NCBI RefSeq assembly: GCF_003946405.1
Contig: NZ_RHOG01000007.1
Span: 1 to 64,000, forward strand
Direction: 5' to 3'
Length of the DNA stretch: 64,000 bases
DNA from: Lacticaseibacillus yichunensis
GTDB taxonomy: Bacteria > Bacillota > Bacilli > Lactobacillales > Lactobacillaceae
Position numbers and translations under genes: made by a program. The first letter of the stretch is position 1; each line of letters opens with the position of its first letter. Shown here piece after piece: positions 51,854 to 62,478 of this stretch. The notes beneath the pieces were generated by a model, which worked only from the letters and a program-made list of their open reading frames with translations, did no database searches and was not told the origin of the DNA.

Positions 51854-53161
51854 ATGGCTTATCACAATGATGACGCAGTTCTGGACATCCACGACCGCCC
51901 GGGCTTCGGCCAGTGGGTGGGGCTTTCCATTCAGCATCTGTTCGCCATGTTCGGCTCGACTGTCCTAGTGCCAATCTTGGTCGGCCTGGACCCAAGCATC
52001 GCGCTGTTTTCAAGCGGTGTCGGCACGCTGATCTACATTCTGATCACCCGCGGGAAGATCCCGGCCTACATGGGCTCGAGCTTTTCCTTCATCGTGGTCA
52101 TGACGTCCTTGATGAAAACAGCGGGTTACCCGGCCATCGCACAGGGGACCGTCGCAGTCGGCCTGGTTTATCTGATCGTCGCCTTGATCGTCAACTTCGC
52201 TGGCTCGGCCTGGATCGATAAGGCGCTGCCGCCGATCGTTGTCGGCCCGATCGTGATGGTCATCGGCCTGTCGCTGGCCGGTACCGCGGCCACAGATGCG
52301 ACCATGCGCGCCGTCTCTGCGACCAAGTCCGTTTACGACATCAAATACTTCATCGTCGCGATGGTCACCTTGGCTGCAACGATCATCTACAACATGTATT
52401 TGAAAAAATTCATCAGCCTCCTGCCAATTTTGCTGGGACTGATCACGGGTTACATCGTTGCCATTTTTGCCGGCATCGTGGACTTCACCCCGGTGGTCAA
52501 GGCCGCCTGGTTCTCGCTGCCAAACTTCCAGATTCCATTCCTCACGTACCAACCGAAATTATACTTAGGCGCGATCTTGTCCATGGCGCCGATCGCGTTT
52601 GTCACCATGACCGAACATATGGGCCACATCATGGTCCTCAATGAAATGACGCACCGCAACTTCTTCAAGGATCCCGGCCTGAACCACACCCTGGCAGGGG
52701 ACGGTACCGCCTCGATCATCGCCGGCTTTGTCGGTGGCCCGCCAGTCACGTCTTACGGTGAAAACATCGGCGTGATGGCCATGACCAAGGTCCACTCCGT
52801 TTACGTCCTGGGTGGCGCCGCGTTCTTCGCCATTCTGTTCGCCTTCATCGGCAAGCTTTCCGCCTTGATCCACACCATTCCAAGTCCCGTTATCGGCGGC
52901 ATTTCCTTCCTTCTGTTTGGGGTCATTGCCTCAAACGGCTTGAAGGTCCTGATCGATAACAAAGTGGACTTCAATAAGAAGCGCAACCTGATGATTGGCT
53001 CGACGATCTTAGTCATCGGCATCGGCAATGCCCAGCTCCAAGTGGCCGGCATGACCTTTTCCGGCCTGGCGATCGCCACAGTCATCGGCATCTTGATGAA
53101 CTTCATTCTGCCGCAAAACGCAGCCAACGAGGAGGCGCCGGTCGATGCCAAACACAATTGA
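51854..53161 (+). CDS. pyrP: Uracil permease PyrP (NCS2/UraA family)
   Basis: 435 aa with about 12-14 hydrophobic segments. Family features: start [44 protein letters not shown], the TM3 motif [10 protein letters not shown], and the signature [20 protein letters not shown] near residue 295, which contains substrate-contacting residues. It imports uracil with protons. GGAGG at the end of pyrR serves the ATG at 51854. It overlaps pyrB by 17 bases. Confidence 0.95.
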   Translation: MAYHNDDAVLDIHDRPGFGQWVGLSIQHLFAMFGSTVLVPILVGLDPSIALFSSGVGTLIYILITRGKIPAYMGSSFSFIVVMTSLMKTAGYPAIAQGTVAVGLVYLIVALIVNFAGSAWIDKALPPIVVGPIVMVIGLSLAGTAATDATMRAVSATKSVYDIKYFIVAMVTLAATIIYNMYLKKFISLLPILLGLITGYIVAIFAGIVDFTPVVKAAWFSLPNFQIPFLTYQPKLYLGAILSMAPIAFVTMTEHMGHIMVLNEMTHRNFFKDPGLNHTLAGDGTASIIAGFVGGPPVTSYGENIGVMAMTKVHSVYVLGGAAFFAILFAFIGKLSALIHTIPSPVIGGISFLLFGVIASNGLKVLIDNKVDFNKKRNLMIGSTILVIGIGNAQLQVAGMTFSGLAIATVIGILMNFILPQNAANEEAPVDAKHN

Positions 53162-54101
53162 GCACTTTGTGGCCGCCGATCAGGTGACACCTGAACTGGC
53201 GGGGCAACTGATCGACCGGGCGGAAGCCTTTAAGAACGGCGCGATCGCCAACATCGAGCTGCCGACCTATGCCGCCAACCTGTTTTTCGAAGCGTCGACG
53301 CGCACGCACACGTCCTTTGAAATGGCGGAGCGCAAACTCGGCATGACCGTTCTGCCATTTGATCCCGCGCACAGCTCGGTGACAAAGGGCGAAACGCTGG
53401 GCGACACCCTGCGGACGCTGGCCGCGATCGGCGTGCAGGTGGCGGTGATTCGCCATCCTGCCGACGATTACTACAAACCGCTGATTGAAGAGGGCCTGCC
53501 GCTGCATTTGATCAATGCCGGCGATGGCGCCGGCCAGCATCCCAGCCAAATGATGTTGGACCTGATGACCATTCACGAAGCATTCGGCCACTTCAAGGGC
53601 CTGAAAGTCGGCATCGTCGGCGACCTGGCGCATTCGCGGGTCGCGCGCAGTGACATGCAGATCTTGACGAAGCTCGGCGCCAGCGTCGCGTTTTCCGGGC
53701 CAAAAGCCTGGTATACTGACGACTTCAAGGCATATGGTCCATATGTCCCGCTCAAGGACCTGGCCCCAGCCGTGGATGTGTTGATGTTGCTGCGGGTGCA
53801 GCTTGAGCGCCTGTCCGATGCGGAAAAAGCGGAGTTCTCAGCCGCCACGTATCACGCGCGCTTCGGGGTCACCCAAAGCATTTACGACAGCATGCAGCCC
53901 CGCGCGATCATCATGCATCCAGCCCCAGTCAACCGCGATGTTGAGCTGGCCAGCAATTTGGTGCAAGCCAGTCGCTCCCGTATTTTTGACCAGATGCAAA
54001 ACGGGGTCTTCATGCGCATGGCGATGCTCGAGCTGGTCTGCCACAGTCCGTTGACCGATAAAGGAGACTTCCCACATGCAAACGCTGATTCAAAACGCTG
54101 A
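53145..54101 (+). CDS. pyrB: Aspartate carbamoyltransferase catalytic subunit
   Basis: 318 aa. Carbamoyl-phosphate site [20 protein letters not shown] near residue 48, [13 protein letters not shown] near residue 75, [18 protein letters not shown] near residue 127, and the aspartate-binding LRVQLER and MHPAPVNR regions near residues 215 and 255. There is no pyrI regulatory gene, as usual in Bacillota. ATG 53145 lies in the pyrP end with GAGGAGG upstream. It makes carbamoyl aspartate, step two of UMP synthesis. Confidence 0.96.
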   Translation: MPNTIEHFVAADQVTPELAGQLIDRAEAFKNGAIANIELPTYAANLFFEASTRTHTSFEMAERKLGMTVLPFDPAHSSVTKGETLGDTLRTLAAIGVQVAVIRHPADDYYKPLIEEGLPLHLINAGDGAGQHPSQMMLDLMTIHEAFGHFKGLKVGIVGDLAHSRVARSDMQILTKLGASVAFSGPKAWYTDDFKAYGPYVPLKDLAPAVDVLMLLRVQLERLSDAEKAEFSAATYHARFGVTQSIYDSMQPRAIIMHPAPVNRDVELASNLVQASRSRIFDQMQNGVFMRMAMLELVCHSPLTDKGDFPHANADSKR

Positions 54102-55341
54102 CCTGCTCGGCGAAGGCACCCTGCTCGATATTCTCATTGAAAATGGCGAGATTGTCGCGCTGGGCCGCGGCCTCGCGCATCAAGACGGGGCGACCATTCT
54201 CGACGCCAATCGGCAAACGCTGCTGCCCGGGTTGATCGATGTGCACGTGCATTACCGCGAACCGGGCTTTGAGCAAAAAGAGACGATCGCCACCGGGGCG
54301 GCCGCGGCCGCACATGGCGGCTTCACGACGACCTTGGCGATGCCAAACCTCGACCCGGTGCCGGATACTGTCGACCACCTGATGCCGTTGCTGGCGAAAA
54401 ATGCCAGCGACGCCAAGATCCATGTGCGCCAATTTGCCTCGCTCACCCAAGGCCGAAGCGGCGACACGCTGGTGGATTTCCAGGCGCTTCATGACGCCGG
54501 CGCGATCGGCTTTTCCGATGATGGGTCGGGCATTCAAAACGCGTTGACGATGTATCAGGCGATGCAGGCGGCCGCCAAAGTGGACGCCCCAATCGCCGCG
54601 CACATCGAAGACGCCAGCCTCATGCAAGGCGGGGTGATGAACGCCGGTCGCATCGCCGATGAACTGGGCCTCAAGGGCATCATCAACCAAAGTGAAAGCA
54701 GCCAGCTGGCCCGCGACCTTGATCTGGCCGCCGCCACTGGGGTCCACTATCATGCCTGCCACATTTCCACGCGCCAAAGCGTCGAGTTGATCCGCGCCGC
54801 GAAAAAACAGGGCGTCAACGTCACCGCCGAAGTCTCACCGCATCATTTGCTGCTGGATGAGACTGACATTCACAAAGACGACCCCATGCTAAAAATGAAT
54901 CCGCCACTTCGCAGTCGCGCCGATCATCTGGCCCTCATCGAAGGGCTTGCGGATGGGACGCTCGATCTGATTGCCACGGATCACGCGCCGCACACCGCCG
55001 CGGATAAGGCCGGCTCAATGGCGACCGCCGCGTTTGGCATCGTCGGCAGCGAGACCGCCTTTGCGACGCTGTACACGCAGTTTGTGGCCAGCAAGATGTT
55101 CACCTTGGCCCAGCTCATCAACTGGATGAGCACGAATCCGGCCACATTGTTCAACCTGCCAGGCGGGCGCATCGCAGTTGGCGCCCCGGCGGATCTGACC
55201 CTGGTCGACTTGACCACACCGTACACGATCGACGCCGCCGACTTTTTATCCAAGGGCAAAAACAGTCCGTTCATCGGGCGCGAGGTGCGGGGGAAGGTGC
55301 GCCTGACACTCGCCGGGGGTCAGATCGCGTATCAGGCGTAG
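54076..55341 (+). CDS. pyrC: Dihydroorotase
   Basis: 421 aa class I dihydroorotase (amidohydrolase fold). Zinc motif [17 protein letters not shown] near residue 54, later metal histidines in AHIED and [11 protein letters not shown], and the catalytic aspartate in [13 protein letters not shown] near residue 302. The start overlaps pyrB by 26 bases with AAAGGAG upstream. A 120-base gap without a gene or terminator separates it from carA; it contains a direct repeat of ATCCGTATCC. Confidence 0.96.
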   Translation: MQTLIQNADLLGEGTLLDILIENGEIVALGRGLAHQDGATILDANRQTLLPGLIDVHVHYREPGFEQKETIATGAAAAAHGGFTTTLAMPNLDPVPDTVDHLMPLLAKNASDAKIHVRQFASLTQGRSGDTLVDFQALHDAGAIGFSDDGSGIQNALTMYQAMQAAAKVDAPIAAHIEDASLMQGGVMNAGRIADELGLKGIINQSESSQLARDLDLAAATGVHYHACHISTRQSVELIRAAKKQGVNVTAEVSPHHLLLDETDIHKDDPMLKMNPPLRSRADHLALIEGLADGTLDLIATDHAPHTAADKAGSMATAAFGIVGSETAFATLYTQFVASKMFTLAQLINWMSTNPATLFNLPGGRIAVGAPADLTLVDLTTPYTIDAADFLSKGKNSPFIGREVRGKVRLTLAGGQIAYQA

Positions 55342-55461
55342 GGCCTGCTCGACGCAAACCAGCGCCAGAATCGTAGCCAGTCCACATCCGTATCCTACCC
55401 AGATCCGTATCCAAGATCCGCACTCATTTTTCCAGCATGACCAATCAGAGGAGGGAACCAG

Positions 55462-56553
55462 TTGAAACGCTATTTGATCCTAGAAGACGGCAGTGTTTTT
55501 CCAGGCGAGGGATTCGGTGCAAAAACCGTGACCACCGGTGAGATCGTCTTCAACACCGGCATGAGCGGCTATCAAGAGACCATCACTGACCAAAGTTACA
55601 ACGGCCAGATCATCACCTTTACCTATCCACTGATCGGCAATTGCGGCATCAACCGCGACGATTACGAAAGTATCAACCCCACAGCAAAAGGGGTGGTGGT
55701 CCGTGAAGTGGCCCGCGTCACCGGCAACTGGCGCGCGCAAATGAGCCTGGATGAATTTCTGCGGCGCAAGCACATCCCCGGCATTGCCGGCATCGACACC
55801 CGGGCGCTGACCAAGCGGCTGCGGGAGGCCGGCACCATGAAGGCCAGCATTGTGGACGCCGCCGACGCCCATGCCTTTGACCAACTCAAGGCGCTGGTCC
55901 TGCCGAAAAATCAGGTGCTGCAAGTGGCCACGACCCATGCGTTTCCCGCGCCTGGCAGTGGCCGCAATGTCGCGGTGATCGACTTTGGGCTGAAGCACAG
56001 TATTTTGCGCGAGCTCGCCAAACGCGACTGCAACTTGACGGTCCTGCCGCCAACCACCACCGCCGAAGAATTGCTCGACCTGGATCCGGATGGCGTGATG
56101 CTGACCAACGGCCCTGGCGACCCTAAGGATGTGCCGGAAGCGCTGACCATGATTCGCGGCATCGAGGGGAAAATTCCGCTGTTTGGCATTTGCCTCGGCC
56201 ATCAATTATTCGCGCTGGCCAATGGCGCCAACACTTTTAAGATGAAATACGGGCACCGCGGCTTCAACCATCCGGTGCGCGAGATCGCGACCGGCCGCAT
56301 CGACTTCACCAGCCAAAATCATGGCTATGCCGTCGACCCGCAGTCGATCGACCCCGATCAATTGATCGTCACCCATGAAGAGATCAACGACCACACCGTC
56401 GAGGGCCTGCGCCACCGGCTGTACCCGGCCTTTTCCGTCCAGTTCCATCCGGATGCGGCGCCGGGTCCCCATGACGCCGACCATCTCTTCGACGAGTTTA
56501 TGGAAATGATGGATGCTTTCAAGCTGCGAGGAAAGGAAGTTCACAATGCCTAA
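55462..56553 (+). CDS. carA: Carbamoyl-phosphate synthase small (glutaminase) subunit
   Basis: 363 aa. The N-terminal CPSase domain includes [18 protein letters not shown] and [14 protein letters not shown]. The C-terminal class I glutaminase has its nucleophile cysteine in [16 protein letters not shown] near residue 237 and the His/Glu dyad in [15 protein letters not shown] near residue 322, where PD replaces the usual PE next to the histidine. The start is TTG at 55462 after GAGGAGGG. It overlaps carB by eight bases. Confidence 0.95.
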   Translation: MKRYLILEDGSVFPGEGFGAKTVTTGEIVFNTGMSGYQETITDQSYNGQIITFTYPLIGNCGINRDDYESINPTAKGVVVREVARVTGNWRAQMSLDEFLRRKHIPGIAGIDTRALTKRLREAGTMKASIVDAADAHAFDQLKALVLPKNQVLQVATTHAFPAPGSGRNVAVIDFGLKHSILRELAKRDCNLTVLPPTTTAEELLDLDPDGVMLTNGPGDPKDVPEALTMIRGIEGKIPLFGICLGHQLFALANGANTFKMKYGHRGFNHPVREIATGRIDFTSQNHGYAVDPQSIDPDQLIVTHEEINDHTVEGLRHRLYPAFSVQFHPDAAPGPHDADHLFDEFMEMMDAFKLRGKEVHNA

Positions 56554-59500
56554 GCGTCAAGATATTCACAAGATCCTGGTCATCGGGTCCGGCCCGATCA
56601 TCATCGGCCAGGCCGCCGAATTCGATTACTCCGGCACCCAGGCCTGCCTGGCGCTCAAGGAAGAGGGCTACGAGGTCGTGCTCGTCAACTCCAATCCCGC
56701 GACCATCATGACCGACAAAGAGATCGCCGATCAAGTCTACATCGAGCCGCTCACCGTCGAATTCGTCTCGCAGATTTTGCGCAAGGAATTGCCGGATGCG
56801 ATCTTGCCGACGATTGGCGGGCAGATCGGCCTCAACTTGGCGATGGCACTGGCGAACTCTGGCATCCTCGAGCAGCTGCACATCGAACTGCTGGGCACCA
56901 AGCTCACCGCGATCGATCAAGCCGAGGACCGCGAGCTGTTTAAAAATCTGATGCAATCACTCAACGAACCGATTCCGGAATCCACCATCGCGCATAATTT
57001 TGACGACGCCAAGGCTTTCGCGGAAAAAATCGGTTACCCGGTCATCATTCGGCCAGCCTTCACCATGGGCGGCACAGGTGGCGGCATTGCGAAAAACGAG
57101 ACCGACCTCGCCACCATCACCGAAAACGGCCTGAACCTCAGCCCCGTCAACCAGGTGCTGGTCGAGCGCTCGATCGCCGGATACAAAGAGATCGAATTTG
57201 AAGTGATGCGCGACGCCGCAGACAACGCGATCGTCGTCTGCAACATGGAAAACTTCGATCCAGTCGGCGTCCACACCGGCGACTCGGTGGTGTTTGCCCC
57301 GGTTCAGACCCTGACGGACAAGGAAGTGCAAATGCTGCGGGACGCTTCGCTGAAGATCATTCGTGCCTTGAAGATCGAAGGCGGCTGCAACGTGCAGCTG
57401 GCGCTTGACCCGAATTCCTTCAAGTACTACATCATCGAAGTCAACCCGCGGGTGTCTCGCTCCTCTGCGCTGGCCTCTAAGGCGACCGGTTATCCGATTG
57501 CGAAAATGGCGGCGAAGATCGCAGTCGGCCTGACACTTGATGAGATCAAAAACCCGATCACCGATGCGACCTTTGCCGAATTTGAGCCGATGCTGGATTA
57601 CGTCGTCTGCAAGATTCCGCGCTTCCCATTTGATAAATTCGAACACGGCGACCGCCGCCTCGGCACGCAGATGAAGGCCACTGGTGAAGTGATGGCGATC
57701 GGCCGCACGATCGAGGAAAGTCTGCTCAAGGCCGTTCGCGGGCTTGAAGTGGGCGCCGTGCATCTGTGGGGCCAGCCGTATGCCGACAGCACCGACGAGC
57801 AGCTGTCGACCAACATTATCCAGGCCAACGACATGCGCCTGTTTTACATCGCCGAAGCCTTCCGCCGCGGCTTTACAATCGAGGAGATCGCAGAACTGTC
57901 CGGCATCAACCCATTTTTCCTCGACAAGATTCTGCATATCACCGAGCTGGAAACTGAGTTGAAAAACCAGCCAGGGGACGTGGACTTGCTGCACATCGCC
58001 AAGCGCAACGGCTTTGCCGACGCGACGATTGCCAAGCTCTGGAACCAGTCGGCCGATGACATTCGCGACCTGCGCAAGGAAAATGGCATCGTGCCGGTCT
58101 ACAAGATGGTCGATACCTGCGCCGGCGAGTTTGCTTCGAGCACCCCGTATTTCTACAGCACCTATGAGACCGAGACTGAAAGCACGGAAGACGGCCGCGA
58201 AAGCATTCTGGTGCTGGGCTCCGGGCCGATTCGCATCGGCCAAGGCGTCGAGTTCGATTACGCGACGGTCCATTCCGTCAAGGCGATTCAAAAGGCAGGC
58301 TTTGAGGCCATCATCATGAACTCAAATCCCGAGACCGTGTCAACCGACTTTTCCATTTCGGATAAGCTGTACTTCGAGCCGCTGACCGAAGAGGACGTCC
58401 TAAATGTGATCGACCTCGAACAGCCCCGCGGCGTGATTGTTCAATTCGGTGGGCAGACCGCCATCAATTTGGCCGCGCCACTGGAAAAACACGGGGTGAA
58501 GATCTTGGGCACCAGCCTTGACGACCTCGATGCCGCCGAGGACCGCGACCGTTTCGATGCAATCATCAAATCGCTGAACATTCCCCAACCAGTCGGGGAC
58601 ACCGCCACGGACAAGGCCGGCGCGCTGAAAATTGCGGCGCGCATCGGGTATCCAGTGCTGGTCCGCCCGAGTTATGTGCTGGGCGGCCGGGCGATGGAGA
58701 TCGTGCATGACGAAGACGAGTTGGCGCAATACATCAACGAAGCCGTTTCGGTGTCGCATGATCATCCTGTTTTGATCGACCAGTACCTCGTCGGCAAGGA
58801 ATGCGAAGTCGACGCGATCACGGATGGCGAGACGGTCGTCATTCCGGGCATCATGGAACACATCGAGCGCGCCGGCGTCCATTCCGGCGACTCGATGGCC
58901 GTTTACCCACCGCAGGATTTTAGCCAAAAAGTGATCGATCAGATCGAGCATCAAACCATCGCCCTTGCGCATGCGCTGCACTGCATCGGCATCATGAATG
59001 TGCAATTCATTGTCCGCGACGAACAAGTCTACGTGATCGAAGTCAATCCGCGGGCGTCTCGCACCGTGCCATTCTTGAGCAAGGTGACGGGCATCGCGAT
59101 GGCGCAAGTCGCCACCCAAGCAATTTTAGGCGCGAGCCTGAAAGACATGGGCTTCACGACTGGCATTTTGCCAGTGCGCCCAGGCGTGCATGTGAAGTCG
59201 CCGGTGTTCTCATTCTCCAAGCTCAACGAGGTCGATAGTGCGCTCGGGCCGGAAATGAAATCCACCGGGGAAGTCATGGGCAGCGACACGACGCTTGACA
59301 AGGCGCTGTACAAAGCCTTCGAAGCCAGCCACACCCATCTGCCGCGATACGGTACCGCGCTGTTCACGGTCGCCGATGCGGATAAGAAGGAGGCCGTGGC
59401 CTTGGCCCGCCGCTTCCGTGAAGTTGGCTACCAGATCGTCGCAACGGCAGGCACCGCCGCCGCATTGCGCGACGCCGGCATCACCGTTTCCACCATCACC

Positions 59501-59725
59501 AAGCTCGGCGAAAGCGGGGAGAATGCAATCTTGGATGCCATCGCGGACCGCAAGTTGCAGGTCGTCATCAACACGACGTCCGGCGACAAGGCAACCACCA
59601 GCGACGGCTACCGCATTCGCCAGGCCGCGATCATGCATGGTGTGCCGCTGATGACGAGCCTGGATACCGTGGGCGCCATTCTCGGCGTGCTCGAGTCCCG
59701 CGCGTTCACCACGCAGCCTTTATAA
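56546..59725 (+). CDS. carB: Carbamoyl-phosphate synthase large subunit
   Basis: 1059 aa with two homologous ATP-grasp halves. First half: [33 protein letters not shown] at residue 10, [12 protein letters not shown] near residue 169, and [23 protein letters not shown] near residue 299. Second half repeats these: [17 protein letters not shown] near residue 553, [14 protein letters not shown] near residue 706, and [18 protein letters not shown] near residue 832. The C-terminal MGS-like allosteric domain begins near residue 935. ATG 56546 has GGAAAGGAAG upstream and lies in the carA end. Confidence 0.97.
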   Translation: MPKRQDIHKILVIGSGPIIIGQAAEFDYSGTQACLALKEEGYEVVLVNSNPATIMTDKEIADQVYIEPLTVEFVSQILRKELPDAILPTIGGQIGLNLAMALANSGILEQLHIELLGTKLTAIDQAEDRELFKNLMQSLNEPIPESTIAHNFDDAKAFAEKIGYPVIIRPAFTMGGTGGGIAKNETDLATITENGLNLSPVNQVLVERSIAGYKEIEFEVMRDAADNAIVVCNMENFDPVGVHTGDSVVFAPVQTLTDKEVQMLRDASLKIIRALKIEGGCNVQLALDPNSFKYYIIEVNPRVSRSSALASKATGYPIAKMAAKIAVGLTLDEIKNPITDATFAEFEPMLDYVVCKIPRFPFDKFEHGDRRLGTQMKATGEVMAIGRTIEESLLKAVRGLEVGAVHLWGQPYADSTDEQLSTNIIQANDMRLFYIAEAFRRGFTIEEIAELSGINPFFLDKILHITELETELKNQPGDVDLLHIAKRNGFADATIAKLWNQSADDIRDLRKENGIVPVYKMVDTCAGEFASSTPYFYSTYETETESTEDGRESILVLGSGPIRIGQGVEFDYATVHSVKAIQKAGFEAIIMNSNPETVSTDFSISDKLYFEPLTEEDVLNVIDLEQPRGVIVQFGGQTAINLAAPLEKHGVKILGTSLDDLDAAEDRDRFDAIIKSLNIPQPVGDTATDKAGALKIAARIGYPVLVRPSYVLGGRAMEIVHDEDELAQYINEAVSVSHDHPVLIDQYLVGKECEVDAITDGETVVIPGIMEHIERAGVHSGDSMAVYPPQDFSQKVIDQIEHQTIALAHALHCIGIMNVQFIVRDEQVYVIEVNPRASRTVPFLSKVTGIAMAQVATQAILGASLKDMGFTTGILPVRPGVHVKSPVFSFSKLNEVDSALGPEMKSTGEVMGSDTTLDKALYKAFEASHTHLPRYGTALFTVADADKKEAVALARRFREVGYQIVATAGTAAALRDAGITVSTITKLGESGENAILDAIADRKLQVVINTTSGDKATTSDGYRIRQAAIMHGVPLMTSLDTVGAILGVLESRAFTTQPL

Positions 59726-59856
59726 TAGAAGAAAAATTGCGCCAGCGTGTCAGTCATGCGCTGTGGCGTCAAGTGCCATGCGGTTTTGTGGCGCGCTTGT
59801 GCTGGTTTTGTGGGTTGGAGTTGTTGCTGTTGTTGTCAGTTGAAAAGGAGTTTGTC

Positions 59857-60570
59857 ATGCCACCGATCATTGCGCTCGATTTTCCAGATTTTGATCAAGC
59901 CAAACAGTTTCTGCGTCAATTTTCACCCAGCGAGGAACTGGTCGTGAAAATTGGGATGGAGCTGGTCTACGCGGAAGGGCCGCAATTGATGGCGGACATT
60001 GAGGCCGTGCATCCCGCCCAGGTCTTCTTGGACCTCAAGCTACACGACATCCCGCACACCGTCGAGCAGGCCGCGTTTCAGCTCGGCCGCCTCGGCGCGG
60101 CAATGACCACCGTTCATGCGGCAGGCGGGTCGGCGATGATCCAGGCGGCCAAACGGGGCTTGCTGGCCGGCGCCCAAGAAGCAGGGAAGGCGGCGCCGAG
60201 ACTGCTTGCGGTGACCCAGCTGACCTCGACCTCACAGGAAATGCTGAACAACGAACTGCAGATCCCAGGCACCCCAGCCGAAAGCGTTGTGCACCTGGCA
60301 AAATTGGCCGCCGCAGCTGGCGCCGATGGGGTCATCGCCAGTCCGCTGGAAGCAAGCCTGATCCGCGCGGCAGTCGGTGGTGATTTTCTCATCGTCACCC
60401 CGGGCATTCGCCCAGCCGGTGCCGCAATCGGCGATCAAAAGCGGGTCACCACCCCAGGCGACGCCAAACGCCTCGGCAGTTCGGCCATCGTGGTCGGCCG
60501 GCCGATCACGCAAAGCGCCGATCCCGTTGCTGCTTATCACGCAATTGCCAAAGAATGGAGCGAAGCATAA
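59857..60570 (+). CDS. pyrF: Orotidine 5'-phosphate decarboxylase
   Basis: 237 aa TIM barrel, type 1. The catalytic K-D motif FLDLKLHDIPHTVEQA is near residue 57, VHAAGGSAMIQAA near residue 87, and the phosphate loop VTPGIRPAG and VVGRPITQ near residues 180 and 212. ATG 59857 follows AAAAGGAG; an in-frame reading from 59737 has no site. The 131 bases between carB and pyrF are where pyrD usually stands; they hold no gene. Confidence 0.95.
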   Translation: MPPIIALDFPDFDQAKQFLRQFSPSEELVVKIGMELVYAEGPQLMADIEAVHPAQVFLDLKLHDIPHTVEQAAFQLGRLGAAMTTVHAAGGSAMIQAAKRGLLAGAQEAGKAAPRLLAVTQLTSTSQEMLNNELQIPGTPAESVVHLAKLAAAAGADGVIASPLEASLIRAAVGGDFLIVTPGIRPAGAAIGDQKRVTTPGDAKRLGSSAIVVGRPITQSADPVAAYHAIAKEWSEA

Positions 60571-60573
60571 ATC

Positions 60574-61206
60574 ATGGAAGAACTTGAAACGACCATTGCG
60601 CAGGACTTACTGAAGATCAACGCCGTCACCCTGCGCCCAAATGACCCATTCACTTGGGCGAGCGGCATCATTTCGCCGATCTACACCGACAACCGCCTGA
60701 CGATCTCGTATCCCGCGGTCCGCACCGCGATCGCGGATGGGCTGGCGGCGTTGATCAAGGCTAAGTTTCCAGACGTTGAAGTGATCGGCGGGGTGGCGAC
60801 GGCCGGCATTCCGCATGCCAGTTTGGTCGCCGAACGCCTGGGCCTGCCGCTGATCTATGTCCGCAGCAAGCCCAAGGATCACGGCCAGGGCCGCCAGATC
60901 GAAGGCGCGCTTCAGCCTGGGGCAAAAGTCGTCCTGATCGATGACCTTCTGTCGACCGGTGGCTCTGTGCTGAAAGCCGCCGAAGCCGCAACCAAGGACG
61001 GCGCTAATGTGATCGGCGTTGCAGCCATTTTTTCCTATCAGCTGCCGGCTGCGGAAACAAATTTCGCAGCGGCAGGCATCCCGTTTGCCACGTTGACGAC
61101 TTACACCGCCCTGATCCACACGGCGGAGGCGCAGGGGACGATCACCGCCAGCGAGCGCGACCTGCTTGCAACCTGGCGCGAAGATCCAACCGCTTGGGGA
61201 AAATAG
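60574..61206 (+). CDS. pyrE: Orotate phosphoribosyltransferase
   Basis: 210 aa. Type I PRTase: [17 protein letters not shown] near residue 22 binds orotate, [37 protein letters not shown] follows near residue 70, and the PRPP motif [20 protein letters not shown] is near residue 115. It couples orotate to PRPP, so it needs a dihydroorotate dehydrogenase encoded elsewhere. It starts four bases after pyrF and ends the operon, followed by a terminator-like hairpin. Confidence 0.96.
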   Translation: MEELETTIAQDLLKINAVTLRPNDPFTWASGIISPIYTDNRLTISYPAVRTAIADGLAALIKAKFPDVEVIGGVATAGIPHASLVAERLGLPLIYVRSKPKDHGQGRQIEGALQPGAKVVLIDDLLSTGGSVLKAAEAATKDGANVIGVAAIFSYQLPAAETNFAAAGIPFATLTTYTALIHTAEAQGTITASERDLLATWREDPTAWGK

Positions 61207-61215
61207 GGTGACGCG

Positions 61216-61352
61216 TTTGAGCAAATGAGACGCAGTGAGGGGAGTTCGGACCAGCTATGGTTGGTGCCGGGCTCCTTTTTGATTCAGGGTGCGGCGCCGA
61301 GCGCTCGGCGAAGCCCAACTTGGATTTTGGAGAATGCACGTCTCTGCTCAAA
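61216..61352. repeat. Composite inverted-repeat element after pyrE (family-1 related)
   Basis: Outer arms TTTGAGCA..GAGACG (61216-61232) and CGTCTCTGCTCAAA (61339-61352) enclose a terminator-like hairpin with T run (61240-61280) and the 16-base palindrome CGCCGAGCGCTCGGCG (61295-61310). The stretch 61286-61322 is the reverse complement of the family-1 linker (AGTTGGGCTTCGCCGAG and CGCACCCT). No core heptaloop hairpin is present, so it is a relative or a remnant, not a full unit. Confidence 0.6.
61240..61280 (+). terminator. Probable terminator of the pyr operon
   Basis: GGAG-TT-CGG and CCGGGCTCC pair across a partly paired loop, followed by TTTTTG. It is embedded in the composite repeat. Confidence 0.6.
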
Positions 61353-61416
61353 AACACGACGGCGTATTCCCGGCGAGTGCCGCGCCCCATCTATTTAGAA
61401 AAAAATCAAAACAGTC

Positions 61417-61454
61417 TTGACCTCGCCGCCAAAAGGTCTATATTCTAGTTAGAA
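61417..61454 (+). promoter_or_regulatory. sdpRI promoter with overlapping palindrome
   Basis: TTGACC at 61417 and TATATT at 61439 (16 bases) or TATTCT at 61441 (18 bases). The palindrome TTCTA-GT-TAGAA (61443-61454) overlaps the -10 and start point, a plausible operator for autorepression by the ArsR-type regulator. Confidence 0.6.
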
Positions 61455-61479
61455 AGTTTTCGAAATAGGAGGCGAGCCC

Positions 61480-61764
61480 ATGGCGATGAGTGAGACGCTG
61501 AAGGCAATCTCGGATCCCGCACGACGACAGATTCTGAACTTGCTGAAGACAGGACCGCAATCGGCCGGCGATATCGCGGCGCATTTTGACTTGAAGGCCG
61601 CAACAGTCTCGTATCATCTGAAACTGCTGAAAGAAGCCGGCCTGATCTCTGAACGGCGCGAGAAGAATTTTATCTATTACGACTTAAATGCCAGCGTATT
61701 CGAGGAAGTGTTGAGTTGGCTTTATAGTTTAGGAGCGGGGGAGAATAATGATGACAAAAAATAA
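61480..61764 (+). CDS. sdpR: ArsR/SdpR-type autorepressor
   Basis: 94 aa winged-helix repressor. AISDPARRQILNLLKTGPQSAGDIAAHFDLKAATVSYHLKLLKEAGLISERREKNFIYYDLN is a complete ArsR domain in which SYHLKLLKEAGL is the recognition helix and wing approach. No metal-binding ELCVCDL-type cysteines occur, as in SdpR and not ArsR. ATG 61480 follows AGGAGG. It overlaps the SdpI-like gene by 17 bases, the sdpRI arrangement. Confidence 0.85.
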   Translation: MAMSETLKAISDPARRQILNLLKTGPQSAGDIAAHFDLKAATVSYHLKLLKEAGLISERREKNFIYYDLNASVFEEVLSWLYSLGAGENNDDKK

Positions 61765-62395
61765 ATGGCGAACGTTGATGCTCACAAGTTTAGTGATTCT
61801 CTCGACAATGATCTATGGGGCCAGTCAGTATGCAAGTCTACCGAAGACGATCGTTACCCACTGGGGCATCGACAACGAACCCAATGGCTGGATGCCAAGA
61901 GCCGCCGTGGTGTACGGCTTGCCACTTTTAATGTTGGCATTTCATCTGCTCTGTGTCGGCGTGACCTATGCGGCGGCGGCGCGCGGCCCGAAAGCCCCCA
62001 AGCTTGAGCGCGTGATCGCGTGGATCTTCCCAGTGATCACTGTGGTGGCCTATGTCACAACGATTCGCTATGCCCAAGGCGCCAACGTCGACACCCGGTT
62101 GTGGGCCGTGACACTGATCGCCGCGCTTTTGATCGTGCTCGGGAATTATTTACCCACCGCGCCGGTCAAAACGGGCTGGGTCGGGTTCGGCATTCGCGTG
62201 CCATGGTCGACCAATGCGCAGGCGGCTTCGCAAAAATTGGCCCGCACGCTTGGCTACACCATGGTCGGCAGTGGGGTCGTGATCCTCCTGACATTATTTT
62301 TCCCGCCCATGGTGACCTGGATCGCGATACTGGCCTTCATCGCCGCCATGTTGCTCGAGCTGGCAGTCGCGTATTTTCGCCAAAAACGTCACTAA
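61748..62395 (+). CDS. sdpI: SdpI family immunity-type membrane protein
   Basis: 215 aa with six hydrophobic helices. The SdpI pattern is clear: the N-terminal SLPKTIVTHWGIDNEPNGWMPRAAVVYGLPLLM (DUF1648 region) and the C-terminal LGNYLPTAPVKTGWVGFGIRVPWSTNAQAASQKLARTLGY. In B. subtilis SdpI confers immunity to the SDP cannibalism toxin and sequesters SdpR at the membrane. No sdpC-like toxin gene is adjacent, so here it may sense or resist foreign toxins. The start may be ATG 61748 or 61751. Confidence 0.88.
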   Translation: MMTKNKWRTLMLTSLVILSTMIYGASQYASLPKTIVTHWGIDNEPNGWMPRAAVVYGLPLLMLAFHLLCVGVTYAAAARGPKAPKLERVIAWIFPVITVVAYVTTIRYAQGANVDTRLWAVTLIAALLIVLGNYLPTAPVKTGWVGFGIRVPWSTNAQAASQKLARTLGYTMVGSGVVILLTLFFPPMVTWIAILAFIAAMLLELAVAYFRQKRH

Positions 62396-62429
62396 AAAAG
62401 CGCTGGAGCCCAACGGCCCCAGCGCTTTT
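62394..62429. terminator. Bidirectional terminator between sdpI and rqcH
   Basis: AAAAAAGCGCTGG and CCAGCGCTTTT flank a short GC loop; A and T runs on opposite sides suit both converging genes. Confidence 0.88.
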
Positions 62430-62478
62430 GGCGATTCACGCCGATTTTTTCTTCTATTATAATAGCGCACGCCAACCG

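Noticed and set aside
55385-55425. Direct repeat ATCCGTATCC before carA as an operator
   Set aside because: Two short copies only, no symmetry and no promoter beside them.
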